Counted from the first letter of the stretch, positions 9,312 through 19,075 are shown. The stretch: 64,000 nucleotides of DNA from Prevotellaceae bacterium (GCA_029219385.1 JAQXTH010000007.1:31968-95967); one strand, 5' to 3'. Numbers and translations are program-made. The notes: generated from the letters alone by a model not told the origin.

Positions 9312-12300
9312 ATGAGAAGTAATATATTTACGGTGCTGTTTTTTTGTCTTGCTTTCACTCAGATAAATATCGTTAAGGCAGATTATTCTATTTATCCTAT
9401 CCCGCAGAAAGTGGCTTATAATCAAGACAAAATTGATTTTGAGAAGAATCTTAATGTAGTTGTTGAAGATGGTATTGATCAATATACAATTGCTCGTCTT
9501 AAAGAAATTTTCGCTTCTATAAATTCGTTTAATTTGATTTTCTCGAAAAAACCATCTTCAAAAATTCCTAATTTATATTTAGGCATAAGGAATTCCGGAA
9601 AAGTCGTAGATAAATATGTTTCAAAACAGGAAATTTCTACAGATGTCTTTTCTGTTGAAAGAAAATATGACCGACATATTGTTTGTGTTCGTAAAAACTC
9701 TAAAAATATATCTGAAATTATTATAATAGGAGAACATACCAATGCCGTTTATTATGGACTTGCAACAATGGAACAAATATTGGAGCAAGGTCTTAAAAAG
9801 GGAAATTCCGTTTCGTTAGAATCTGTTTTTATTTCTGATTATGCAGATATGCAATATAGAGGTATTGTTGAGGGATATTATGGATACCCTTATTCTTATG
9901 CCGTAAAAAAAGATCTGATGAAATTTTTTAAGCGTTATAAGATGAACACATATATTTATGGAGCAAAAAGCGACCCTTTTCATAGTGGTTATTGGCGCGA
10001 TGCTTATCCGGAAAATATAACAACCTTACAAGAAAAAAACGGTTGGTTATCTCAAGATATGATTAAAGATTTATCTCTTCTCTCGTTGCAGACAAAAGTA
10101 AATTTTATTTGGGCAATTCATCCTAACAGTGGCAATTCTGTTGATTTTAGTTCTGTAGAGTCTACAAATCAGGCTGTAAAAGATGTGATGAATAAGTTTG
10201 AAAAGATGCATAAATTAGGTATTCGCCAATTTTCTGTTTTTTTGGATGATGCAGGTTGGAATTTTGACGATGTAAACAATTATCGGGATTTTTTGACGAA
10301 TCTTCAATGCAGACTTCAAAATAAATATAATTTGAATTATACCAATCCAAGTGATACCGTTCTACCTATTCATTATGTTCCGCACATCTATGCAATAAAT
10401 TTTGCAAAGAAAGAAGACTTGAAAACCTATTTTGACGCAATTTCACAGACATCTTCCAATATAGTTGTTTATACTACAGGAAGTGGAGTATGGAGTTCCG
10501 TTAAAAACGAAGATTTTTCTATAATGAAAAATTTGATGAAAAGGCCGGTTGCCTTATGGTGGAACTATCCATGCAATGATAATAAAGACGGTCGTATTTA
10601 TACTTCAGATATGTATTCCAATCTTAAGGAAATGGGACTACCCATTCCTGACAAAAACGTGCCTGATTGCATAGGGCTTGTTAGTAATCCAATGCAACAA
10701 GGAACAGTTGCCAAAATAGGTCTCTTTGGAGTGGCAGATTATTCGTGGAACACAGAGGCCTTTGACGCAATCCAAAACTGGAAAGATGCTTTTACTGCTA
10801 TAATAGGGAAAGATATGTCATCTACATATAATTTTCTTTCTGACTACCTTCGTTTTCAAGATACAGAAGAAATGCACATTCTTACAAAGAAATATATAGA
10901 ACAAAAATACAATTCTAATAAAGTTGATTTAACCATAAAGAAAAAGCTGTTGGAGTTGTTAAATAAGATAAAAAACTCGTCAAATAAAATGCTTTCATAT
11001 AATTCAGAAATTGAAAGTGACAGATTGCTTATATCTGATTTAAAACCATGGCTTGTAAAATTGAAAAAAATGGCAGAGATGGGCATTTCTTTAATTTCAC
11101 TTGAAGATATAAAAGATGAGAATGTTCGTTGGAATGTGTATTGCGAGCAGGTAAAATCTTTAAATGAATTTAGAACAGATATTAAATACATGGTTGATGC
11201 TCTTGAGGGTATGGGTGAAAATCCTCCCTCTGTATTACATCGCGTAGAGCCAAGTCATAAATATCTAATGCCTTTTATCGAGTACTTAATAGACAATGCT
11301 TATGTTTTTAAAAAAGAACAGAGTTTTAATATGCCTATTTTATATCACGAGGGAATTATTACAGAAGGACATAAAACTGAAGCAGGAGAGATGTATTTAA
11401 GTACAACAATTACCGTCAAAAATAAAGATACACTTTTAATAGAATTTCCCAAAGGAGGAACAGTGGAAGATGTTATTATCTCTCCTATGATATTTAAAAA
11501 CTTCATCGTTTCAACCTCTCTATTTGGCAAACATTTTACTAATGTTTTTAAAGAAAAACAAGTAATAGGCGAACGAATCAAATATTTAAAATTGATTTAT
11601 AAATCCGCACAGACAAAATCATTAACTTTAGATGAAACATCATTAAATATTAAGATGGCAAGTGCACCGCTTCTTTCGTGTGCATATCTTCCTCCTGGAG
11701 ATGTATGGAATAATCATAATGCTTCTTTGTTGATAGATGGTAATTACAACACGTTTACTTGTCTCAATCGTGACCAGAAAGACGGAGATGTTTATACTGT
11801 AAAATTAGCAACACCATGTCCTCTTTATGATGTTACCGTTGCTTTTGGTACAACAAATCTTGACTTTCCAAAAGTTGCGACAATAAGAATTTCTGACGAT
11901 AGCACACATTGGACTGATTTAAAAATTGAAAACACTGACATTACTGAAATGAGAATGTCAATGCCTCAGGTTATAAAACATAATGATGACGTGTCATTGT
12001 GTTCTTTTGATGCCAACGGAGAAACTGCTTTATACATTAGCGTTTGTTTAAAAGAAGCATTTCAAGAGAAGTGGCTTCGTTTAAATGAAATTGAAGTTAA
12101 TCCTAAACATTTCTCTGCTCAATTTATACCCAAGGTTTCTGTCAACGGAAAAGAAAACTTTGACTTGGCTGATGGGAAAGCTCATACATGCTATACACCC
12201 ATTACCAATGATGATATAATAGTCTACAATATGTTTTCAATTGTGCCCACAAAGCAACTCATAATATATGCAGCCGAGAATCGTGCGGGAGCAGAGGCAG

Positions 12301-12455
12301 AAATATATGCTATAAGCGAAAATAATACAACAAAAGTCGGGGTAATAAGAGGTGGGGTCAACAAAATTGATTTAACCGGCTTGCCTTACTCTAGTTCCAT
12401 CAAGATTAATGTTAAAGATAAAGGTTTGTCAATATCAGAAATTGTTGAGCAATAA
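9312..12455 (+). CDS. Secreted GH84 beta-N-acetylglucosaminidase (hyaluronidase/O-GlcNAcase-like)
   Basis: Extracytoplasmic hexosaminidase expected to remove beta-linked GlcNAc from host glycans such as mucin O-glycans or hyaluronan. A signal peptide spans residues 1-23. An N-terminal GH20b-like domain (about 25-170) precedes the GH84 barrel, which begins at YRGIVEGYYG (182-191). The adjacent catalytic aspartates are Asp312-Asp313 in FLDDAGWN, equivalent to the pair in the B. thetaiotaomicron GH84 enzyme. At 1047 residues it is about 300 longer than that enzyme. A helical region (about 540-660) and a discoidin-like beta domain (about 780-940) make up the C-terminal part. queD follows 13 bases later. 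Coding sequence is strongly AT-rich. Confidence 0.92.
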   Translation: MRSNIFTVLFFCLAFTQINIVKADYSIYPIPQKVAYNQDKIDFEKNLNVVVEDGIDQYTIARLKEIFASINSFNLIFSKKPSSKIPNLYLGIRNSGKVVDKYVSKQEISTDVFSVERKYDRHIVCVRKNSKNISEIIIIGEHTNAVYYGLATMEQILEQGLKKGNSVSLESVFISDYADMQYRGIVEGYYGYPYSYAVKKDLMKFFKRYKMNTYIYGAKSDPFHSGYWRDAYPENITTLQEKNGWLSQDMIKDLSLLSLQTKVNFIWAIHPNSGNSVDFSSVESTNQAVKDVMNKFEKMHKLGIRQFSVFLDDAGWNFDDVNNYRDFLTNLQCRLQNKYNLNYTNPSDTVLPIHYVPHIYAINFAKKEDLKTYFDAISQTSSNIVVYTTGSGVWSSVKNEDFSIMKNLMKRPVALWWNYPCNDNKDGRIYTSDMYSNLKEMGLPIPDKNVPDCIGLVSNPMQQGTVAKIGLFGVADYSWNTEAFDAIQNWKDAFTAIIGKDMSSTYNFLSDYLRFQDTEEMHILTKKYIEQKYNSNKVDLTIKKKLLELLNKIKNSSNKMLSYNSEIESDRLLISDLKPWLVKLKKMAEMGISLISLEDIKDENVRWNVYCEQVKSLNEFRTDIKYMVDALEGMGENPPSVLHRVEPSHKYLMPFIEYLIDNAYVFKKEQSFNMPILYHEGIITEGHKTEAGEMYLSTTITVKNKDTLLIEFPKGGTVEDVIISPMIFKNFIVSTSLFGKHFTNVFKEKQVIGERIKYLKLIYKSAQTKSLTLDETSLNIKMASAPLLSCAYLPPGDVWNNHNASLLIDGNYNTFTCLNRDQKDGDVYTVKLATPCPLYDVTVAFGTTNLDFPKVATIRISDDSTHWTDLKIENTDITEMRMSMPQVIKHNDDVSLCSFDANGETALYISVCLKEAFQEKWLRLNEIEVNPKHFSAQFIPKVSVNGKENFDLADGKAHTCYTPITNDDIIVYNMFSIVPTKQLIIYAAENRAGAEAEIYAISENNTTKVGVIRGGVNKIDLTGLPYSSSIKINVKDKGLSISEIVEQ

Positions 12456-12468
12456 ATCATTTGTTATT

Positions 12469-12816
12469 ATGTATTATGTAAAAAAAACAATAGAAGTAGC
12501 AATGGCTCATCGTTTATGCTTGAATTACGAAAGTAAGTGTTGTAATCTGCATGGCCATAATGCAATTGTAACTGTTTTTTGCCGTTCGGAAAAACTTAAT
12601 GAAAACGGAATGGTTATTGATTTTTCGAAAATCAAGGAAACTATATATAATCTTTTAGATCATAAATTTGTAAACGATGTTGTTGTGTTTAATCCAACTG
12701 CTGAAAATTTAGCAAAATGGATATGTGAGTCTATTCCAAATTGCTACAAAGTGATCTTTAGAGAATCTACAAATAATATTGCAGCTTATGCAAAAGATAG
12801 TGATGCTACTATATAA
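12469..12816 (+). CDS. queD: 6-carboxy-5,6,7,8-tetrahydropterin synthase (QueD/PTPS family)
   Basis: Converts 7,8-dihydroneopterin triphosphate to 6-carboxytetrahydropterin, the second step towards queuosine. The start MYYVKKTIEVAMAHRL is preferred because an ATG 20 codons upstream lies inside the GH84 gene. The zinc histidines are His15 (AHRL) and the pair in HGHN, and the catalytic Cys sits in the family pattern CxxxHGH (CCNLHGH). At 115 residues it is a normal single-domain PTPS. queE follows after 26 bases, and folE, which makes the substrate, lies at 56.5 kb. queC is not in the window. Confidence 0.93.
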   Translation: MYYVKKTIEVAMAHRLCLNYESKCCNLHGHNAIVTVFCRSEKLNENGMVIDFSKIKETIYNLLDHKFVNDVVVFNPTAENLAKWICESIPNCYKVIFRESTNNIAAYAKDSDATI

Positions 12817-12842
12817 ATTTGAATAGAGGGACGAAAAAATAC

Positions 12843-13436
12843 ATGAAAACATATTGTATTAACGATTTTTTTTATTCATTACAGGGCGAAGGACGATGGT
12901 CTGGTCGTCCTGCTGTTTTCATAAGATTTTCAGGGTGTAATTTACGTTGTCCTTTCTGCGACACAGACCATTCTATGTCTTTTCGCATAAAATTAAAAAC
13001 ATTGGTTGATAAAGTGTCTTTATACAACACAGAAATGGTTGTTCTTACAGGAGGAGAACCGAGCCTTAATATAGACACGACTCTTGTATCCTCATTACAC
13101 GAAAAAGGCAAGTATGTGGCAATAGAGACAAACGGAACATCTCCTCTTCCACGTGGAATAGATTGGATAACATTGTCTCCAAAAGATATTTTTGTTGATA
13201 ATGCAACAGTATGTTTGGATTACGCAAACGAAATAAAATTGATTTTTACGGGAGAAAATTTTGCAGACATTGAGCGCTATTCCTCTTTTAATGCAAAGTA
13301 TTTTTATCTTCAACCATGCGACACAGGCAACGACAAAACAAATGCTATGCTAATAAAAGGGGCTGTTGACTATTGTCTGGCTCATCCACAATGGTCACTT
13401 TCGTTGCAAACACACAAAATTATAGACATAAAATAG
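12843..13436 (+). CDS. queE: 7-carboxy-7-deazaguanine synthase (radical SAM)
   Basis: Radical SAM enzyme that contracts 6-carboxytetrahydropterin to 7-carboxy-7-deazaguanine in queuosine synthesis. The [4Fe-4S] cluster motif CNLRCPFC is near residue 30, preceded by the family signature YSLQGEGRWSGRPAVFIRFS. A glycine-rich SAM-binding TGGEPSL follows. At about 197 residues it is a typical short QueE. The start MKTYCIND was chosen over an in-frame ATG eight codons upstream because it begins with the conserved segment and has an AG-rich stretch before it. It lies directly after queD and is probably co-transcribed with it. Confidence 0.95.
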   Translation: MKTYCINDFFYSLQGEGRWSGRPAVFIRFSGCNLRCPFCDTDHSMSFRIKLKTLVDKVSLYNTEMVVLTGGEPSLNIDTTLVSSLHEKGKYVAIETNGTSPLPRGIDWITLSPKDIFVDNATVCLDYANEIKLIFTGENFADIERYSSFNAKYFYLQPCDTGNDKTNAMLIKGAVDYCLAHPQWSLSLQTHKIIDIK

Positions 13437-13476
13437 AAAATCCCATCTAGACGTGCTCCTTTTAGTCACAATGTGT

Positions 13477-13484
13477 TACTTTTG
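13477..13484 (+). promoter_or_regulatory. Bacteroidota -7 promoter box for DUF4494-yggS unit
   Basis: TACTTTTG fits TAnnTTTG and lies 68 bases before the DUF4494 start, in the gap after queE. No -33 TTG is evident. Confidence 0.45.
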
Positions 13485-13552
13485 CAAATAAAATAGCGAA
13501 ACTTATCTACGTATAGTTACGTACACAAAAACATTATGCAAAAAATATAGAC

Positions 13553-14002
13553 ATGATAGGAAAATGGTTTGAAGTTAAAGTGGCAGTGAGGCGCACACTT
13601 GACGATGGTAGTATGAAAGTCGTAAAAGAGATATACTTGGTCGATGCAATCAACTTTACCGAAGCGGAGACACGTATATTGGAAGAATTAAAAATCTATG
13701 GTGAAATTTCCATAGTAGGTATAAAATATTGTGATGCTAATGAATTGATTGACACTCACAATCCAGAGGATGGTTTTTGGTATAAAGCAAAACTTTCAAT
13801 GATTTCTGTTGACGAATCAAAAGGAAAAGAAAAAAAAGTTTCCGTAAATATATATGTCAGGGCAAAAGACTTTAAAAATGCACTAAACAACATAGAGCAA
13901 TATATGCAAAATTCCGTAATGGACTATTCCATCGTAAGTATTTCAGAAACAGCAGTCATGGAAATTTTTGAGTATAAAGTCGATAAAGAATACACCAAAT
14001 GA
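13553..14002 (+). CDS. DUF4494 domain protein
   Basis: Small cytoplasmic protein of unknown function from a Bacteroidota-restricted family. Its 149 residues begin with WFEVKVAVRRTLDDGS, continue with YLVDAINFTEAETRILEEL, and include a lysine-rich loop (SKGKEKKVS) between two similar alpha/beta halves. There is no signal peptide or membrane segment. Its stop overlaps the yggS start in an ATGA arrangement, implying translational coupling. The repeated association of this family with yggS in Bacteroidota is recalled, not tested. A link to pyridoxal-phosphate handling would be inference only. Confidence 0.85.
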   Translation: MIGKWFEVKVAVRRTLDDGSMKVVKEIYLVDAINFTEAETRILEELKIYGEISIVGIKYCDANELIDTHNPEDGFWYKAKLSMISVDESKGKEKKVSVNIYVRAKDFKNALNNIEQYMQNSVMDYSIVSISETAVMEIFEYKVDKEYTK

Positions 14003-14670
14003 CATCTATCCAAAACAATCTTGACGAAGTAAGAGCAACTTTACCAGCGGGGGTAAAACTTGTGGCAGTGTCAAAATTCCATCCATTGGAGAAATTAAAA
14101 GAAGCCTATCTTGCCGGCCTACGAGATTTTGGAGAAAGCAATGTCAAAGAACTCCAAACAAAACAACCCCAAATGCCTTCCGATGTATGTTGGCATTTCA
14201 TCGGTCATTTGCAAACAAACAAAGTAAAATATATCGCCCCATATATAGATCTCATACATTCGGTAGACTCATTTAAATTGATGAAAGAAATTAACCACCG
14301 TGCCAGTATCAATAATCGTATAATAAAATGCCTCTTACAACTCCATATGGCAGAAGAGGAGCAAAAACACGGTTTTATCCCTGATAAATGTATAGAGATG
14401 CTCACTGATGGAGAATGGAGAAAACTTGACAACATAAAAATTTGCGGCATAATGACCATGGCAACAAATACCAGCGATTCTACTATCATTCATCGTGACT
14501 TCGCCGGAGCAAAACAGTTGTTTGACTACATTAAAACAAACTTTTTTCCAAATGATTCAGACTTTAGTATTCGTTCTTATGGAATGAGCGGAGACTATCA
14601 CATCGCAATCTCTGAGGGAAGCAACATGGTTAGAGTGGGAACTCGCATTTTTGGAGAAAGAGAATATTAG
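13999..14670 (+). CDS. YggS family pyridoxal-phosphate homeostasis protein
   Basis: Single-domain PLP-binding protein that buffers vitamin B6 and influences amino acid pools; no catalysis is known for the family. PLP would be bound by Lys in AVSKFH (about residue 26), followed by DFGESNVKEL. The WHFIGHLQTNK motif lies near 65-75. The C-terminal phosphate site is SYGMSGDYHIAI with VRVGTRIFGER. Its 223 residues match the family. The start codon overlaps the DUF4494 stop by four bases. The permease gene follows after 34 bases on the same strand. Confidence 0.94.
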   Translation: MTSIQNNLDEVRATLPAGVKLVAVSKFHPLEKLKEAYLAGLRDFGESNVKELQTKQPQMPSDVCWHFIGHLQTNKVKYIAPYIDLIHSVDSFKLMKEINHRASINNRIIKCLLQLHMAEEEQKHGFIPDKCIEMLTDGEWRKLDNIKICGIMTMATNTSDSTIIHRDFAGAKQLFDYIKTNFFPNDSDFSIRSYGMSGDYHIAISEGSNMVRVGTRIFGEREY

Positions 14671-14704
14671 TTATTATCATAACAAATCTGAGTAAAGCAA
14701 AATA

Positions 14705-15955
14705 GTGTCACTCTCATTATATCTCGCAAAGCATTTTCGCAAATCTCCTGACAGACGAAAGCATGTTTCTTCGCTTGGCGCAAATATTGCCTCTTTTGGG
14801 GTAATGTTAGGTTTGTGTGTCATGTTGGTTTCTGTTGCTATTGTTATGGGGTTTAAAAAAGAAATCAGGGGTAAAGTGATAGGCTTTGGAGCAAATATAC
14901 ACGTTGTCAATGCTGATATGACACAAAATCCCTCTCTGTTGCCCCTTGTCATAGATAGTGTGTTTATTTCTAAAATAAAAAACACACAAGGGGTAACGCA
15001 TGTTCAAAAAGTTTCGCAAAAAAACGGAATAATCAAAACCGATAACGATTTCTCCGGAGTTACATTCAAAGGAGTTGGGAATGATTACGACACTTCTTTT
15101 CTTTCTTCAGCCATTGTTAAAGGTACAATACCACATTATAATAATAATGAAAAGGGGTTTCCACTTGACATAATTATAAGTAATACTCTTTCACAAAAAC
15201 TCAATTTGGAAGTCGGCGACAAAGTATATTCTTATTTTTTTGATAACGATTTAAAGATGAGAAGATTTACAGTTTCGGGAATATACGAAACTCATTTGTC
15301 GCAGTTTGACTACGCTATTGTTTTTGCAAATATCAACACAATCAACCAACTAAACGGATGGAAGCAAGGCGATTGCTCTGTCGTGGAGATTTCTGTAAAA
15401 GATTTCGATGATACAGAAGAAATAGCTGACAAGATAGCCTTAAATAAACCCGTCAAAGCTGATAAAAATGGTTGCTTTGTGGCTGTTTATAGCGTTGGCG
15501 AACTTTTTAGTTCTATTTTTGACTGGTTAAGCCTGCTTGACTTGAACATTTGGATAATTCTTGTTTTGATGGCTTGTGTGTGCTGTTTTACAACCACAAG
15601 TGGCCTGCTCATACAGATTCTTGATAAAACATCAATTATCGGACTTCTTAAAGCTTTAGGGGCAGGCAATCGACTATTAAAACAAACATTCGGCTGGTTT
15701 GGAGTTTATGTTGTAGGTCGTGGAATATTGTTTGGTAACGTTTTGGGCTTATCGCTATGTTATATTCAATACAATTATCACATTATAGGTCTAAATGCAA
15801 CAAATTATTATGTTGACTATGTTCCCATCGCAATTGATGGTGTGGTGATAATGTCTTTAAACATCGCTACGACAATATTGTGTTTTTTTATGTTGGGACT
15901 TCCCACTTTGATAGTTTCGCGCATAAGTCCCACTAAAGCGCTGCGATTCGATTGA
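14705..15955 (+). CDS. ABC transporter permease of the LolE/FtsX-like MacB family
   Basis: Inner-membrane permease probably acting in lipoprotein release or a related export step with an ATPase encoded elsewhere. Its 416 residues show the typical layout: one N-terminal membrane helix (about 32-50), a large periplasmic domain (about 51-260), then three C-terminal helices (about 275-300, 325-355, 380-402). The start is a GTG codon (GTG TCA CTC TCA) placing SLYLAKHFRKSPDRRKHVSS first, as in Bacteroidota homologues. The closing PTLIVSRISPTKALRFD is characteristic of LolC/E-like permeases. No LolD-type ATPase is adjacent. LolE is the nearest assignment; the exact substrate is not certain. Confidence 0.85.
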   Translation: MSLSLYLAKHFRKSPDRRKHVSSLGANIASFGVMLGLCVMLVSVAIVMGFKKEIRGKVIGFGANIHVVNADMTQNPSLLPLVIDSVFISKIKNTQGVTHVQKVSQKNGIIKTDNDFSGVTFKGVGNDYDTSFLSSAIVKGTIPHYNNNEKGFPLDIIISNTLSQKLNLEVGDKVYSYFFDNDLKMRRFTVSGIYETHLSQFDYAIVFANINTINQLNGWKQGDCSVVEISVKDFDDTEEIADKIALNKPVKADKNGCFVAVYSVGELFSSIFDWLSLLDLNIWIILVLMACVCCFTTTSGLLIQILDKTSIIGLLKALGAGNRLLKQTFGWFGVYVVGRGILFGNVLGLSLCYIQYNYHIIGLNATNYYVDYVPIAIDGVVIMSLNIATTILCFFMLGLPTLIVSRISPTKALRFD

Positions 15956-16291
15956 AAATTGACTTATACAAAAAATCAGGTTGTTTTCATTTTAGTATAC
16001 TTTCTCAACCAAATACATATAAAAAAGAAAGAGCAATAAAATATAAACAAACTATTTTTTCGGTACAGTTTATTTAAAAATTTAGATTTTATATTTTTGA
16101 AGTATAGGTATTTTGCAAATCGTAGTTTTTAAAATTGAATATTTCTCTATTGTTAAGTAGTTGTATGTTTTACAATTCTATATAAAACAGTACTTTTTTC
16201 TTGCTTTTTATCGAAAAAACAAAAGAAAAATACTACTTTTGCAAACAATAGCGAATATAAAATTTTTATTAACTAAAAGAATCGAAACACT
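15956..16291. other. AT-rich intergenic region upstream of gdhA
   Basis: 336 bases of very AT-rich sequence. Apart from the gdhA promoter box near its end I see no open frame with coding character, no strong hairpin and no RNA family I recognise. Confidence 0.6.
16234..16241 (+). promoter_or_regulatory. Bacteroidota -7 promoter box for gdhA
   Basis: TACTTTTG fits TAnnTTTG, 50 bases before the gdhA start, with a following GC pair as seen at other promoters here. A TTG at 16201-16203 is too far upstream to be a standard -33 box. Confidence 0.5.
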
Positions 16292-17629
16292 ATGAACGCA
16301 CAAAAGGTGCTTGATGACCTCAAGCAAAGATTTCCTAACGAGCCTGAATATCATCAGGCTGTAGAAGAAGTACTCTCGACAATAGAAGAGGAATATAACA
16401 AACATCCCGAGTTTGACAAGGCAAACCTCATCGAAAGACTTTGTATTCCCGATAGAATATATACATTTCGTGTGAGTTGGACCGATGACAAAGGCAATGT
16501 TCAGACAAACACCGGCTATCGTGTGCAACACAACAATGCCATAGGCCCATACAAAGGTGGTGTTCGTTTTCATAAGTCTGTGAATTTGGGTATCTTGAAA
16601 TTTCTTGCGTTTGAGCAAACTTTCAAGAATTCCCTTACAACCCTCCCTATGGGTGGAGCAAAAGGTGGTAGCGACTTTTCTCCACGTGGTAAAAGTAATG
16701 CTGAAGTGATGCGCTTTTGTCAAGCTTTTATGCTTGAATTGACACGCAATATTGGTGCAGATGTTGATGTGCCCGCAGGCGATATTGGTGTTGGCGGTCG
16801 CGAAGTTGGCTTTATGTTTGGAATGTATAAGAAACTCACCCACGAGTTTAGCGGTGTGTTTACCGGAAAAGGCCGTGAATTTGGAGGTTCGCTGATACGT
16901 CCTGAAGCAACAGGTTATGGCAATGTCTATTTTCTTATGGAGATGCTCAAAACACGCGGATTAGATCTTAATGGCAAGACGGTGCTTATCAGTGGTGCAG
17001 GAAATGTAGCTCAATACACCGCAGAAAAGGTTCTGCAACTTGGAGGTAAAGTTTTGACCATGAGCGACTCTGATGGATATATCTATGACGCCGAAGGTAT
17101 AGACCGCGAAAAACTCGACTACATTATGGAGTTGAAAAACATTTATCGTGGCAGAATCAAAGAATATGTAGAAAAATATCCATCTGCAAAATATGTTGCA
17201 GGAGCGAAGCCCTGGGCAGAAAAGGCTGACATCGCATTACCTTCGGCCACCCAAAATGAAATTAACGAAGAAGCCGCACGCAATTTGGTAGCAAACGGTG
17301 TGATTGCAGTAAGTGAAGGTGCTAATATGCCTTCTACTCCCGGAGCGATACGCGTATTCCAAGAGGCAAAGATTTTATATGCCCCAGGTAAAGCTGCCAA
17401 TGCAGGTGGAGTTTCGGTTTCAGGTTTGGAAATGAGCCAAAATTCAGAACGTCTTTCGTGGACAGCCGAAGAGGTAGATGCAAGATTGCATGGCATAATG
17501 GAGAATATTCATGAAAACTGTGTGAAATATGGCACAGAGGCCGACGGATATATAAACTATGTGAAGGGTGCCAATGTTGCCGGTTTTATGAAAGTGGCAA
17601 AAGCAATGATGGCTCAAGGCATTGTTTAA
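16292..17629 (+). CDS. gdhA: NADP-dependent glutamate dehydrogenase
   Basis: Hexameric cytoplasmic enzyme that aminates 2-oxoglutarate to glutamate, the main ammonia-assimilating route in gut Bacteroidales. At 445 residues it is the normal size of the bacterial NADP-type. The substrate region GPYKGGVRFHKSVN and the catalytic-lysine motif LPMGGAKGGSDFSPRGKS lie at about residues 88-130. The Rossmann fingerprint ISGAGNVAQYTAEK is near 235. An alternative NAD-dependent paralogue is possible in the genome, but this sequence fits the NADP form. A long leader and its own promoter precede it, and a strong hairpin follows. Confidence 0.97.
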   Translation: MNAQKVLDDLKQRFPNEPEYHQAVEEVLSTIEEEYNKHPEFDKANLIERLCIPDRIYTFRVSWTDDKGNVQTNTGYRVQHNNAIGPYKGGVRFHKSVNLGILKFLAFEQTFKNSLTTLPMGGAKGGSDFSPRGKSNAEVMRFCQAFMLELTRNIGADVDVPAGDIGVGGREVGFMFGMYKKLTHEFSGVFTGKGREFGGSLIRPEATGYGNVYFLMEMLKTRGLDLNGKTVLISGAGNVAQYTAEKVLQLGGKVLTMSDSDGYIYDAEGIDREKLDYIMELKNIYRGRIKEYVEKYPSAKYVAGAKPWAEKADIALPSATQNEINEEAARNLVANGVIAVSEGANMPSTPGAIRVFQEAKILYAPGKAANAGGVSVSGLEMSQNSERLSWTAEEVDARLHGIMENIHENCVKYGTEADGYINYVKGANVAGFMKVAKAMMAQGIV

Positions 17630-17668
17630 TATTAAAGATTATATTACTATTATAATTTTGTAAATTAT

Positions 17669-17702
17669 ACAAAGGGGTTGTGCTCAAACACAGCCCTTTT
17701 GT
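17669..17702 (+). terminator. Hairpin terminator after gdhA
   Basis: A 14-base-pair stem (17669-17682 with 17689-17702, two G-U pairs) with a six-base loop, followed by a T-rich stretch. It lies between the convergent gdhA and cardiolipin synthase genes and may serve both. Confidence 0.75.
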
Positions 17703-17765
17703 CTTTATTACTATACATACGCAAAAACTCTATTTTGTAGGTTTCGTTTTGTATCCTTATAGTTA

Positions 17766-19040
17766 TTAAACCCAAGGAGTGAGCAACAAATGATATAAAT
17801 GTGCTTGAAAACGACGTGAGCGTGAAAAAGATTTCCAATAATCTTCTGTCATCTCAACAGTTTTTTTTAGGTCACGGTTGAAAATTTTTTCAAGTTGTTG
17901 CGTCGAACAGGTGTCGTTGATCAAGGCGTTTACCTCATAGTCACATCTTAATGAGCGATTGTCAAGATTTGCCGAACCTACATAACTCCAGCAACCGTCT
18001 ATCATCATTATTTTGGAGTGGTGGAAACCACCTTGGTAGTAATAAACCTTAGCTCCGGCCTTCATGAGTCGATGAGCCTGATAGTCAACAATTCGTGGAG
18101 TGATTGGTATATCACTTTTTTCCGACACCATAATTTTTACGTCTACACCTCTTTTAACCGCTTTTTTTATGGCTTTTACAATTTTGTGGTTTAGCGTGAA
18201 ATATGGGTTTATGATGTATATTTGCTTTTCTGAATTGTTTATGCAATTTATAAATGTATTGCGAATGATTTTAGGTGAAGTGTGAGGTTCTCTGTTTATA
18301 ACAGCAATTTTCTTATTGCGAGCAGTTGGCGTGTCATCTTGTTTCAAGTTCTTTATAGCGTTTTCGGGAAAAGACATACCGGGATAAAGGTCAGCACCGC
18401 AAATTTCTTGCCCCGTGGTTGCTTTCCATGCCCTCAAAAATATTGCTTGATATTCTGCAACAGCATCCCCCTCTATTCGATAATGTACGTCATGCCAAGA
18501 ACCAAATTCTTCTTTACCGTGAATATAGTAGTCTGCCACGTTCATACCTCCGCTATATGCACACTTTCCGTCTATTACTACTATTTTGCGATGATCACGT
18601 GGCATGATATGGTTAATCCACGGAAAGACTATGGGGTCAAATTCATAGATTTCAATGCCGGTGGCTCTGATTTCTTTGAGACGTTTTTTCTTAATGGGTT
18701 GATTATTACTGCTATTACCAAAAGCATCGTAAAGCAGACGCACCTTAACACCTTGTTTTACTTTCACAGCAAGACTATCAAACATGGTGTTGGCGATAGA
18801 ATCGTCACGAAAATTAAAATATTCCATATGTATAGTTGAACGAGCTTCGCCAACAGCCTTAAATAAGTCAGAAAACTTGTCGCGACCATTGTCAAAAAAC
18901 ACTATGCTGTTGTTGCAAGTGAATTTCGCTCCATCTCTTATTGCCTGATAGTAAATACTGTCGGAACCAGCATAACCATATATAAGGAAAATTACAGCAG
19001 ATAGAAATACAAACAGTCGCTTATAAATATGAGATATCAT
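17766..19040 (-). CDS. cls: Cardiolipin synthase (phospholipase D superfamily)
   Basis: Membrane enzyme that joins phosphatidylglycerol molecules to form cardiolipin. Two HKD catalytic motifs are intact: HRKIVVIDGKCAYSGGMN near residue 150 and HSKIMMIDGCWSYVGSANLD near 345. The N terminus has one hydrophobic segment (about 8-24), fewer than the two usual in ClsA, so it could be a secreted or singly anchored form. Its 424 residues are slightly short for the family. It is the last gene of the ABC-F - kdsA - kdsD unit (35-base gap). Another phosphatidyl transfer in the PLD family cannot be excluded. Confidence 0.87.
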   Translation of the reverse strand: MISHIYKRLFVFLSAVIFLIYGYAGSDSIYYQAIRDGAKFTCNNSIVFFDNGRDKFSDLFKAVGEARSTIHMEYFNFRDDSIANTMFDSLAVKVKQGVKVRLLYDAFGNSSNNQPIKKKRLKEIRATGIEIYEFDPIVFPWINHIMPRDHRKIVVIDGKCAYSGGMNVADYYIHGKEEFGSWHDVHYRIEGDAVAEYQAIFLRAWKATTGQEICGADLYPGMSFPENAIKNLKQDDTPTARNKKIAVINREPHTSPKIIRNTFINCINNSEKQIYIINPYFTLNHKIVKAIKKAVKRGVDVKIMVSEKSDIPITPRIVDYQAHRLMKAGAKVYYYQGGFHHSKIMMIDGCWSYVGSANLDNRSLRCDYEVNALINDTCSTQQLEKIFNRDLKKTVEMTEDYWKSFSRSRRFQAHLYHLLLTPWV

Positions 19041-19075
19041 GCCAGATTATTTTTAAGCCATTAAGAAATATAACT

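Noticed and set aside
12409..12468. Upstream in-frame start for queD
   Set aside because: It lies within the GH84 coding region and adds residues not found in the family.
15956..16291. Hidden small gene or RNA upstream of gdhA
   Set aside because: AT-rich with many stops in all frames and no strong fold; only a promoter box is supported.
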